Made by a program: the position numbers and the translations under genes. A DNA stretch of 14,764 nucleotides, taken from contig CM007323.1 in the NCBI GenBank assembly GCA_000333855.2, positions 132,705 through 147,468 of the forward strand. Reading direction: 5' to 3'. Shown here one piece after another: positions 1-8,000 of this stretch. This DNA is from Endotrypanum monterogeii (Eukaryota > Euglenozoa > Kinetoplastea > Trypanosomatida > Trypanosomatidae). The notes below the pieces were generated by a model, which searched no databases, was not told the origin of the DNA, and saw nothing but the letters and a program-made list of their open reading frames with translations. Within the stretch, counting starts at the first letter, position 1. Each line of letters opens with the position of its first letter.

Positions 1-408
1 CAATCCCCTCCCCCCCCACTTCCCCACCTCCGCTCCCTCTTTCCCTGATCATGCACGCATGCATGCATTATTATTTTCTGTTGTGAGACCTCTTCATTTT
101 TGTTCCCCATCTGTTTTCCCTTCTCCCTCCCTCCCCCCCTCCCCCCCCACTTCCCCACCTCCGCTCCCTCTTTCCCTGATCATGCACGCATGCATGCATT
201 ATTATTTTCTGTTGTGAGACCTCTTCATTTTTGTTCCCCATCTGTTTTCCCTTCTCCCTCCCTCCCCCCCTCCCCCCCCACTCCCCCACCTCCGCTCCCT
301 CTTTCCCTGATCATGCACGCATGCATGCATTATTATTTTCTGTTGTGAGACCTCTTCATTTTTGTTCCCCATCTGTTTTCCCTTCTCCCTCCCTCCCCCC
401 CTCCCCCC
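1..408. repeat. 131-bp tandem repeat array, about three copies
   Basis: The string ATGCACGCATGCATGCATTA starts at 51, 182 and 313, an exact 131-bp spacing, and the flanking sequence is the same in each copy apart from a few substitutions (for example acttcccc versus actccccc) in the C-rich tract. Each unit holds a GCATGCATGCAT palindrome core, a mixed segment and a long C/T-only stretch. The window starts inside the first unit, so the array may extend to the left. The ORFs that run through it recur with the 131-bp period and have proline/serine-rich low-complexity translations, so they are not taken as genes. The + strand is pyrimidine-rich, which suits + strand transcription in a trypanosomatid spacer. 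Confidence 0.95.
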
Positions 409-460
409 ATACATACGTGTGTAGGAGGGGGGAGGGAGGGAGGGAGAAGGGAAAACAGAT
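371..460. repeat. Inverted copy of the repeat end: purine/pyrimidine hairpin with G-quadruplex motif
   Basis: The pyrimidine arm at 371-408 is the end of the last 131-bp unit. The purine arm at 424-460 is close to its reverse complement: the outer 26 bases pair perfectly, with slippage in the C/G runs nearer the loop. The 15-base spacer contains ACATACGTGTGT. The purine arm contains GGGGGGAGGGAGGGAGGG at about 427-444, four G-runs with one-base loops, which is a canonical G-quadruplex motif on the + strand. The mirror-like polypurine/polypyrimidine tracts could also form triplex DNA. Structure formation is inferred from sequence only. Confidence 0.85.
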
Positions 461-548
461 AGAAAGGAGTTGAGTGTGCAGTGAGCCCAAGCGAAAAAAA
501 GACTTGCTGAGATGAGGGAGTCTGTGTCTATCACACACGCACGTGCAG

Positions 549-567
549 GTGTGTGTGTGTGTGTGTG
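549..567. repeat. (GT)n microsatellite
   Basis: An uninterrupted GT dinucleotide run of about 9-10 units lies in the spacer. Such runs are common between trypanosomatid genes and are length-variable. Confidence 0.9.
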
Positions 568-824
568 TTTCTGTATATGTGTTGACCCCTCTGATCTCTC
601 TCTAGGTTGTCTACCCCCTCCCCCCGGACCTGCATTATGGACGGTTACGTCAACGAGAGCAGAAAAAAAAAAAAGCGCTGTAGGTGTCTCACCAACTCTG
701 AAGAGAGAGACTAGAAAAAGATGACCGGGTTGATGCCCGCCCTCCTCCTCGAAGTCATCCCACGAGGTGGTCGTCGTCGCCTCTCCCCCTCCCTACACCA
801 CCGCACCCGCACCTTCTGTGCACG

Positions 825-849
825 CACACACACACACACACACACACAC
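825..849. repeat. (CA)n microsatellite
   Basis: An uninterrupted CA run of about 12 units. A second CA-rich stretch follows at 980-1006. Confidence 0.9.
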
Positions 850-1244
850 CAGATGCACGTAATGTCCGTCTTTCATTACCAGCCCCCCCCCTCCTCTGTC
901 TCTCTCTCTTCGTTACTCACCACCACGCACCAGCCCTCGCGCACGGCCGCGCGCTTGTCGCGATCATCTCTGTTGCGCTAACACACACAGACACACACAC
1001 ACACACCTCATTACATATAGATAATTCCCCTGACTGGACCCTCCCCAAGAAAGAAGCAGATCCAAACACGTGAAGGAGATTCGGTGACACGGGATCGGAC
1101 AGTGGCGCGCAACGCGTGTTCACCACTGTATAAACAACACACACACACACCTATCACAGAGGAGGAGAAAAAAACAGACGTACGTAACAGAGCCCCCGCT
1201 TCCAGCGCCACACGTACCACCACACCACACCAGGGTGTGCATTA

Positions 1245-1304
1245 CCGTTTTTTTTTTCATTCATTTTTCTTCCTTCCCTACCCCACTGTCGCCGTCTTTC
1301 CCAG
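1245..1304 (+). promoter_or_regulatory. Polypyrimidine tract and probable trans-splice acceptor of gene 1
   Basis: From 1245 the + strand is almost purely T/C, including a T run at 1248-1257. No AG occurs until ttcccAG at 1303-1304. Spliced-leader addition there would give a 40-nt ATG-free 5' UTR before the ATG at 1345. This supports 1345 over the in-frame ATG at 1084, which would be removed by splicing. The rule used (long pyrimidine tract, then first AG) is established for kinetoplastids; the exact site is inferred. Confidence 0.7.
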
Positions 1305-1344
1305 CCTCTACGGCCCCCTCCCCTCCCGACGCTGGTGTGAGAGC

Positions 1345-4062
1345 ATGGCCCCTTACATGCAAACAGATCGCCGTGCATCCACACTTGCCGCGACGCGCAC
1401 GTGCTCGTCGGTCGCGAAAAGGAGACTTTGGGTAGTTGCATGGATTTTTCTACTTTCTTCACTGTCTGCGAACTGCAACGCACGTGCTGCAGCGTTGACC
1501 GGTGCTGAAGCCTTGCACCACACACAGATCAATGATCGTGTGAACGGCTTCTCAGCCCAGGCGGATGCAACCGCCACCCCAGCGTCCCAGTACCCCACGC
1601 CAGAGGTGATACACCAGTCAGGTCTGCAGACGTGCCAGGAGTTCTACGCACAGCGCGCCCCCTCCTCGCTCCTGTCTGGCGAATGCGTACTACCGCGCAT
1701 GACCAGGCAGCTGAGCGGCAGTGACAGGAACGACCTCCTGAAGCAAGCCGCATCGAGTGAGGCTGCAGCGCGTATCTTCATCTGGCACATCGGGCCACGC
1801 TCTCCGGTGGATCAAGACCCCCTCCACAACAGCTTCCCTTCCTACTTCCTGAACGTCAGTGCGGCCACCGCCGATGAGAGGCGGCTCGTCCGCGACATGA
1901 ACGATGACACACAAGACGGGCTGCAAGCTGACGCTGCGACGGCGCGGCGTCTGCGGAGGTACAACGATATATACTGGCACCACAAACCTGCGGCAGCGGC
2001 ATCCTCCGCTGGAGGAAAGCACCGGAGTGGCTCAGGAGCAAGTCCGAGAGGCGATGGATCTCCCTCATTTATGAGGTCTGTACACAGTGCGTTGCGACCC
2101 ATCACCGGCGCCCTTGCGCTTATCGTTGACTTGTCTGGAATCGATCGCTACGCCCGGCACGTCTCCGTTGAAGTAGTATCCAACCTGCTTGTAGTCTCCT
2201 GGCGACGCGCCACCGTCTGGAGGCAGATGTTTATGCGTCGCCAAGTGGTGCTGCGCATCCCTATTGGGTCCTGGGGTGGCCGCACCGGCGATGGCGGTGC
2301 CACGGTCGGCGGCGATGACACGAGAGACTTTGGCGCTCCTGCGCACTCGATGCTTTCGCGCATGGAGATGTCTAACTACGGCTCACTTTCTCTTCTGCGT
2401 TTGATCTCCTTTCCCCCGGTGGTGCAAGTGGTGCACGACACATCGATGCAGCCGCCCCCCTCTGCCCCCGCGTCGTCGTTTGCATGCTCCCTACCCGCCG
2501 TTGAAGCAGCCACACTCTTACTTGAGGAGGATGCGGCGGTGCGACTGCGTGAAGCCAAACACGCAGCCACGGCGTTTCCAGGCAGGTGGCCGCGTGGTGC
2601 ACGCGGGCGTACGTCGTCGCCCCCCAGCCCGCGGATTTGGCTAGTATCTGTCTTGATGGATGTAATCCGTCTCGCTGCTCGTGCGCTTCTGGGCAGAAGC
2701 CACGATGATGATTCCGCAGCTGCCGCGGCGTGGTTGCGTGTCGAGTCCATTTCTGTCAATGACGGGGTCACGCGAACCGCTGCGGTCGCCGCGGCGCGAG
2801 GCTTCGTGGCCCGTGTACGGGAGGAGCTGGGGCCACACCAGGGCTTTCGTGAATCAATTTTTCCCATCGCACTTCAGCAAATGCTGGGAAGTCGGACATT
2901 GCATACACACACACAACTCATAGAAGAGGAGGTGGGGGTGGCAGACGAAGAGCAGCTACACTTCCGCATGCAATGGGAGGCGTCGCTGCCGGCTGGCACA
3001 CCCATGTGCCTTGCCCTCGCCGCCCTGCCACCGCCTGCGCACGACACAGGCGCTGCTGCGCCCCACCCTTCCCTTCAGACACCAATTTTACCGGATGGCC
3101 TGCATATGACATTAGAAGAGACGTGCACCTTCGATCTTGTCTGGCTGCAGTTGCTCATTGTCGCGTGGGTTGTGTGGGAGCTTGAGCGGCGCGTTGCACA
3201 GAGCACCTTTGTGCGCTACGTTGCCACAGGTCTCACTGGCATGCTGCTGCTACTGATAGTGCTTCTGTGGTACATGATTCGCCGTCTTCAGGGCGCGTCG
3301 CTTCAACTCCTTTTCATAATGATGGCACTTGTGCTGGGTGGATCGACGGCGATGGTCAACGGTGCGCTGGATGTTCTGGGAAGCATCAGCGACATGATAG
3401 CGCAGCTGTCAGAACCCGCACCTGGCAGCTCAAGGGAATGGAATAGCGCTGAGGCTCAAAAACATTCCTCCCCCTCCTCCACGATGAGTACCCTCCTGGT
3501 TCTGGGCGCAAGTGTTATGGTGCTGATCTGCACGGGAAGCGGGATCCTGCTCAGTTGTTTGGTCCCGCCTGTCGTTCTGCGGACAACAACGCAGTGGTGT
3601 GTGCGGTTACTTCTTGTGGCGCTATGGGGACTCTGTGTCTTGCGCAACGGCCAGGCAACCCTTGTCGCAGCGTTCTTGTGGGCACTGTGGCAGACGGTGC
3701 CGATTGCCTGCATCGCGCTGCGCTTCTCATCCTCACCGTCGAACCTTAAGAAGATCGTCTCCGTAGACGGCGCTCCTCTCGAGGAGGTGCCACCCGACGC
3801 CCGTCAGGCGCGTGGGTACGTGCCACCACTGGCAGTCTCCGCCGGGAGCATAAACAAGGGATACGCCACCCTGCGCACCTCAGAGGCTCGACTGAAGCGT
3901 TACGAAGAAGAGGGTGTGGTGCACACCCAGCGTGCGTTGGAGGAGCTCGCAGCGCATTTGCGATCCAATCCCGAACGCTACGCAACACGGCTTCGCAACC
4001 CGAACGGCGTCCAGCAGTGGGCTGGTACTGCGGACACAGAGACAGATGAAGAGATGGAATAG
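1345..4062 (+). CDS. NEMP/TMEM194-like (DUF2215-type) multi-pass protein, putative inner nuclear membrane protein
   Basis: The predicted protein has 905 residues. A basic N-terminus followed by a hydrophobic stretch (about 29-44) looks like a signal peptide. A lumenal region of about 550 residues follows, with one N-glycosylation sequon (NVS, 170-172), a beta-rich segment near 255-305 and low-complexity inserts. Five or six membrane helices lie at about 596-613, 622-645, 650-672, 715-740, 752-768 and 770-795. The second helix block (FVRYVATGLTGMLLLLIVLL) resembles the glycine/leucine-rich helix of NEMP proteins. The soluble tail has an ExG-x4-T-x2-ALEEL motif (about 854-868), like the tail segment just after the last NEMP helix. 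NEMP proteins sit in the inner nuclear membrane of animals and plants. This identification rests on recognised architecture and tail motif, not on a search. The in-frame ATG at 1084 was rejected because a strong splice acceptor lies between it and 1345. A CA run inside the coding sequence (about 2901-2915) encodes HTHT. Confidence 0.62.
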   Translation: MAPYMQTDRRASTLAATRTCSSVAKRRLWVVAWIFLLSSLSANCNARAAALTGAEALHHTQINDRVNGFSAQADATATPASQYPTPEVIHQSGLQTCQEFYAQRAPSSLLSGECVLPRMTRQLSGSDRNDLLKQAASSEAAARIFIWHIGPRSPVDQDPLHNSFPSYFLNVSAATADERRLVRDMNDDTQDGLQADAATARRLRRYNDIYWHHKPAAAASSAGGKHRSGSGASPRGDGSPSFMRSVHSALRPITGALALIVDLSGIDRYARHVSVEVVSNLLVVSWRRATVWRQMFMRRQVVLRIPIGSWGGRTGDGGATVGGDDTRDFGAPAHSMLSRMEMSNYGSLSLLRLISFPPVVQVVHDTSMQPPPSAPASSFACSLPAVEAATLLLEEDAAVRLREAKHAATAFPGRWPRGARGRTSSPPSPRIWLVSVLMDVIRLAARALLGRSHDDDSAAAAAWLRVESISVNDGVTRTAAVAAARGFVARVREELGPHQGFRESIFPIALQQMLGSRTLHTHTQLIEEEVGVADEEQLHFRMQWEASLPAGTPMCLALAALPPPAHDTGAAAPHPSLQTPILPDGLHMTLEETCTFDLVWLQLLIVAWVVWELERRVAQSTFVRYVATGLTGMLLLLIVLLWYMIRRLQGASLQLLFIMMALVLGGSTAMVNGALDVLGSISDMIAQLSEPAPGSSREWNSAEAQKHSSPSSTMSTLLVLGASVMVLICTGSGILLSCLVPPVVLRTTTQWCVRLLLVALWGLCVLRNGQATLVAAFLWALWQTVPIACIALRFSSSPSNLKKIVSVDGAPLEEVPPDARQARGYVPPLAVSAGSINKGYATLRTSEARLKRYEEEGVVHTQRALEELAAHLRSNPERYATRLRNPNGVQQWAGTADTETDEEME

Positions 4063-4142
4063 GCGGTGGTATCGTGGCAACAGCGAGGAGCGGGAACAGC
4101 AGCGCACCGAATGATGGATATCATTATGTGCGTGTGTGTGTA

Positions 4143-4281
4143 TTTTTTTTTTTTTTTATTCCCTCTATTTCAGAGAGTGATGAAGGGAGAAGGGAGGGGG
4201 AGGAGGCGCTCCCTCTGCCCATCCAACATCTCATCACTTGTTCGTCACAGTTGTGTATTCCTCAAAAAAAAAAAAAAAAAA
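4143..4281. repeat. T15 / A18 inverted pair
   Basis: T15 at 4143-4157 (preceded by TA) and A18 at 4264-4281 (followed by TATTT) are complementary and about 106 bases apart. A transcript of this 3' UTR/spacer could fold back on itself over 15-17 A-U pairs. Both are also ordinary homopolymers of the kind found in these spacers, so the pairing may be incidental. Confidence 0.5.
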
Positions 4282-4602
4282 TATTTAAAGAATGGCACCG
4301 GTGTGTCGGGCAAAGGGCATAAGAAAAGCTGACGCTTCGTCCCTTCGGATAACTTGATCATACATGGTCGCACACACGCGCAAACAGACACCTTTCACGA
4401 CCGCTGGGTGGTTGTCAGAGCAGGCTCATATATGTTCAGGCTACTTACCTTTCCCACCCTCCACCTACCCCTCCGTCTGTCTAGATATACATATATATAT
4501 ATGTATATATGTATATATATGTATTGCATATACAAAACACGCAAGGCAGTGCAATCGTGCTTTATTTGACTGTGTTCTCCCCCTTTCTCATAAAACACAC
4601 CT

Positions 4603-4630
<28 letters not shown>
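4603..4630. repeat. (AC)n microsatellite
   Basis: An uninterrupted AC run of 14 units directly upstream of the polypyrimidine tract that serves the first gene 2 acceptor. Confidence 0.9.
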
Positions 4631-4633
<3 letters not shown>

Positions 4634-4673
4634 TCGCACTACTCCCTTCCCCCCCCCCCCTTTTTTTTTGCAG
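4631..4673 (+). promoter_or_regulatory. Polypyrimidine tract and probable trans-splice acceptor of gene 2 (distal)
   Basis: A C-run followed by nine T and gcAG (AG at 4672-4673) makes one of the best acceptor-like sites in the window. Use of it gives a 389-nt leader with no ATG before 5063, so the annotated start would be the first AUG of the mRNA. Confidence 0.65.
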
Positions 4674-4702
4674 CTGATATACATTTATCGTGATTTGCAT
4701 AT

Positions 4703-4741
4703 ACTATATATATATAGTATATATATAGTATATATATATAC
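4703..4741. repeat. (TA)n palindromes between two splice acceptors
   Basis: Three TA runs are separated by single TAG steps (ctatatatatatag, tatatatatag, tatatatatatac). Each is self-complementary. They lie between the two candidate acceptors of gene 2, inside the leader if the distal site is used and outside it if the proximal one is. Confidence 0.85.
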
Positions 4742-4750
4742 AACCTACTT

Positions 4751-4785
4751 GTTTTTTTTTTTTTGATTGATAATTATCTTTCCAG
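4751..4785 (+). promoter_or_regulatory. Second probable trans-splice acceptor of gene 2 (proximal)
   Basis: A T13 run is followed by gattgataattatctttccAG, with the AG at 4784-4785. The resulting leader would be about 277 nt and again has no ATG before 5063. Confidence 0.55.
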
Positions 4786-4941
4786 CATTTGAGGAGGAAG
4801 GAAGAGAAAAAGTAGGAGAAGCAGCAATATACCACCAGTCCCGGACGACCTGCTTGTATTTTGACCAAGCCTATCATCCCCTGTGTGCCATTCATAGAGG
4901 CAAGAGGGTGTGTTTGTGTACTGCTTCTGTGCACAAAGGTG

Positions 4942-4980
<39 letters not shown>
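4942..4980. repeat. (CATA)n followed by (CA)n
   Basis: A compound microsatellite within the predicted 5' leader of gene 2: about four CATA units, then about ten CA units. Confidence 0.9.
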
Positions 4981-5062
4981 GCGCGTGTGCCGGCGCGGGT
5001 GGTAGTGGTAAGGGAGGAGAGAAAAAAAAAAAGAGGGATAGAAAAAATCCCCCCCCCGTACA

Positions 5063-8000
5063 ATGCTGGAGAATCCCCTGCAGCGATGGAACGAGGAGAT
5101 GGGGCTCGACGAACATCTGCCAGGCACCCTCGGTAACAATAGTCATTACTATCAGCGACTCGCTGACAACTACCCTTACCACATTATGGGTCGCAACAGC
5201 CTCTCCTCGGCGCAACAACAGGAGCGAGGTAGCACAAAGTCAATGCAGCTCTTCAGGGAACAAGAATCTCTGCGGCGCCGCAAGCTCCCATCCTGCTTCG
5301 AGGAGGCCTGCGCCTACGGTAACCTGCAGGCTACTGTTTGGATGTGGGCTCAGGGTCTCGTCGACATTCCTACACGGCAAGCAATATATGAAGGCAACAA
5401 CGCATCTGCCCTCATGTGGGCCGCCTTCAAAGGACATCTATCAATTGTTCGGTTTCTTGTAGACCAGGGCGCACCGCTTCAGTACACCAACGCGCTCGGT
5501 CACACGGCCCTGCACTGGGCCATCACCGCGGGAAACACAGACGTTGCTCGCTACCTGCTCGACCACGGCGCAGACCCTAGTCACTGCGATCGGCAAGGCT
5601 TTGACGCCGCCTTCACCGCCGTCCAGAGCGACCGTCTTGCCCTACTGCTGATGCTCACTGAGGACACAGCGCGGGAAGGTCATCTCCTGCAGACCAGCGA
5701 CCATGGTCTTGTCTTCTACAAGCCCTCTGCCGAGCAGGAGGCGCTGGCTGCCACGTGCGTGAACCCGCGCACCAATAAACCGTACTATCTTCTCAGCCCA
5801 AAGATGCGCGATATCGAGGGGCATACCCTCATGCACTGGGCTGCCTACCGCAACTCTCCTGCCACGTGTCAGTACCTACTGGACCATTGGAGCTACGACG
5901 TGGATGCCCAGGACAACCGTGGCCGCACACCGTTGGTATGGGCCGCGCGCGAGGGTTTTGCCGAGGTGATTGAGTTGCTTCTCTCGCGCGGCGCGGACCG
6001 CAACATCGCAGACAGCGAAGGACAGACGGCGTTGAGCTACGCCCGCCTCCGCAGACATGTGGAGGCGGTGTATGTGTTGGTATCGTACCCCACGTCGAGT
6101 CGGAATGAGGCGCCGTCTTGTGTCACCGACACCGCCGCTGCGAGTCTCCACGGCACGGACTCGGAAAATACAATGAGAACGGCACTCCTGGCGAAAGTCG
6201 CTGCAGCCTCCGCTGCCAGGCCGCGCTACGTCAGCGTGCGGGAACGCCGCGTGGCGGGGACGTTGTGTATGATGTATACAAACATCACCTTCGCGGCGAT
6301 GGCGATCGCCGGTCCTGTGTACATTGTCTTTACCTTTTTCATAACGCACATGCTTCCACCCGTCGTAAATTCGTTCCCCTTCGGTTTGTTTTTTCTGAAG
6401 AACATCCTGTGGAACGCGCTGATGCCGAAGCCCACACAGTCGAGCCGCAACACCGACCGGCGGCAGTCCCCGTTGAAGGAATTAGATGTTCCCGGCAACT
6501 TTGCAGACTCCGCGCGCGGCACATGGCGTTATCGAATGCGTGACCCAGTGAACCTCTGTGCCTGGCTTTCTTTTCTAGTCGTTCAGGTGTACGCGTGGAA
6601 CAGTCTCGGGTTGGTGCCACTCTTCTCGAGCCGACATACTGCTATGTCAGAAGACGAAGCGGCAGCGTTATGGGGCGCAACAACCCCGCCATCGGCGAGT
6701 AGCACAGATGGGCAGTCAATGGTTCACTACGCTGGTCTTTCCCTGCTCCGCCTCCTCACACTCCAGTCGAACCCACTGGACAAGCTCCAGACCAACGCCG
6801 TCGCCCCCCACGATACGGCGGCTCTGACTGCCGCACAAAATGCATACGTGACCCAGTCGACGAGCCTCGTCCGGTGGACACTGATGCTGTGCCTGCTCGC
6901 CTCGGTAACGTGTGCCGTGATGTGCAAGCTGCTCGCCGGCCGATCGATCCTGCGCGCATCGGAGGAAGGCACGCTGCGCACGTCGCCGGTGTGGCGCATT
7001 ACAGCATCTCGGCAATATCGCTGGCTGCACCCGCGCTTCTTTCTCCAGGAGCGCCACATGCAGATCCCGCTGCGCGCATTCTACTGCCACGAGCGTGACG
7101 CCGTCGTGCACGGCTACGACGGCTATTCGAGTCTGCTTGACAGCCCCATCGGCCGCTCGAATCACATTTTTTTTGCACTCTCGTTGACGTTTTTTGTCCT
7201 GTTTGAAGCGCTTGTGATGGTTTGGGGGATCCAAAAGACAGGGGCTCTGCTGGGCTGCCCCGCAGACGTGCCGTGGTATCGAGACGCCCTGTACGGCTTT
7301 CAGGCGACCGAGACGCTGGCGGCGACAGTGCTCAAGTCCCAGTCGCCCACCACCGATGTGGAAGGTAGAGCAGGCACCTTGCCCACCAACATGACCTCAC
7401 AGACGCTGTCGCCGTCTGCCCAGGCTGCCGGGGCCCCCATTGCGAGTCTCGCTTGGCTGCACATGGCAATGGAGGTGACGCTGCACGGTCTGCCGTGCCG
7501 ACAATACAAGATCCTCAATGAAATTACCGTGGACTATGTCAAGGCTGAACTGGCGTCGAGTGCCGTGGGGAAGAACCATCGCAGCTTGCTCAGCCCCCTG
7601 CGCCGCTGTCTTTTTTTTCTTCGATACTACATCTGGCCAACACGGGCATCGATGCTCGGAGTGTGGTTGTTCCACTACAGTGCGCTCGCCATGATAGTGA
7701 TGGGCACCGTTGTCTTGCGGCAGTGGCTGGGTGTGTGGCGCGGTGCCACTCGTATGGAGCTCGCAAATCCGCTCGCGCAGGGCAGCAACGGCGAGCTGGT
7801 GTCGATCTTTCCCAAGGACCCGCAGCAGGCACAGCGCGTTGAGATTCTCAACGAAGACGAAGAGCGGTACTACGCCAGCTTGTCACCATCTAAGAAACCC
7901 ACGAGCACCACCGGCAGTCTGGAATCGGATGCAAATAAAGGTGGCCGGTGTCTGTACGCGGATGGCAATGGCATCATTAATGTCCTCGCCTTCCTCCTGG

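Larger units (their letters stand above)
461..1344 (+). other. Non-coding leader/spacer upstream of gene 1
   Basis: No convincing gene is seen here. The stretch holds (GT)n at 549-567, (CA)n at 825-849, CA-rich sequence at 980-1006, an A-run near 661-674 and several acceptor-like sites, such as ctctctctag ending at 605. The short open frames have low-complexity translations made from the microsatellites and C-rich tracts (runs of HTHTHT, PPPP). It probably contains the 3' UTR of an upstream gene outside the window plus the 5' leader signals of gene 1. Confidence 0.7.
4063..5062 (+). other. Spacer between genes 1 and 2: 3' UTR, splice signals, microsatellites
   Basis: About 1 kb without a convincing gene. 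It contains a T15 tract (4143-4157) followed by an acceptor-like ttcAG (4172-4173), an A18 tract (4264-4281), interrupted (TA)n near 4490-4521, (CA)n at 4603-4630, two strong acceptors for gene 2, TA palindromes between them, and (CATA)n/(CA)n at 4942-4980. A 50-codon ORF (4180-4332) begins just after the first acceptor-like AG. Its translation depends on the A18 tract for a polylysine run and looks like chance. Confidence 0.75.

Noticed and set aside
1..408. CRISPR-like array
   Set aside because: The whole 131-bp unit is repeated, with no unique spacers, and the host is eukaryotic.
100..538. Open frames on both strands in the 131-bp repeat array
   Set aside because: They recur with the repeat period, translate the C/G-rich tract as proline/serine or glycine/glutamate runs, and show no domain.
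1084..1344. 87-codon N-terminal extension of gene 1 from the upstream in-frame ATG at 1084
   Set aside because: The extension is low-complexity, is encoded by CA and T runs, and is cut by a strong splice acceptor at 1303-1304. It would also bury the signal peptide.
1345..4062. Gene 1 as a GPI inositol-deacylase (PGAP1/BST1)
   Set aside because: No GxSxG lipase motif is found in the lumenal part, and the tail motif after the helices fits NEMP better.
4180..4332. Retroposon (SIDER-like) with an A18 tail near 4264-4281
   Set aside because: No target-site duplication or recognised SIDER signature could be seen; an A-run alone is common in these spacers. A search with SIDER profiles would decide.
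4767..5462. 231-codon frame overlapping the start of gene 2 in another frame
   Set aside because: It has no ATG start (TTG), is microsatellite-derived in its first half, and runs out of frame through the real N-terminus of gene 2.
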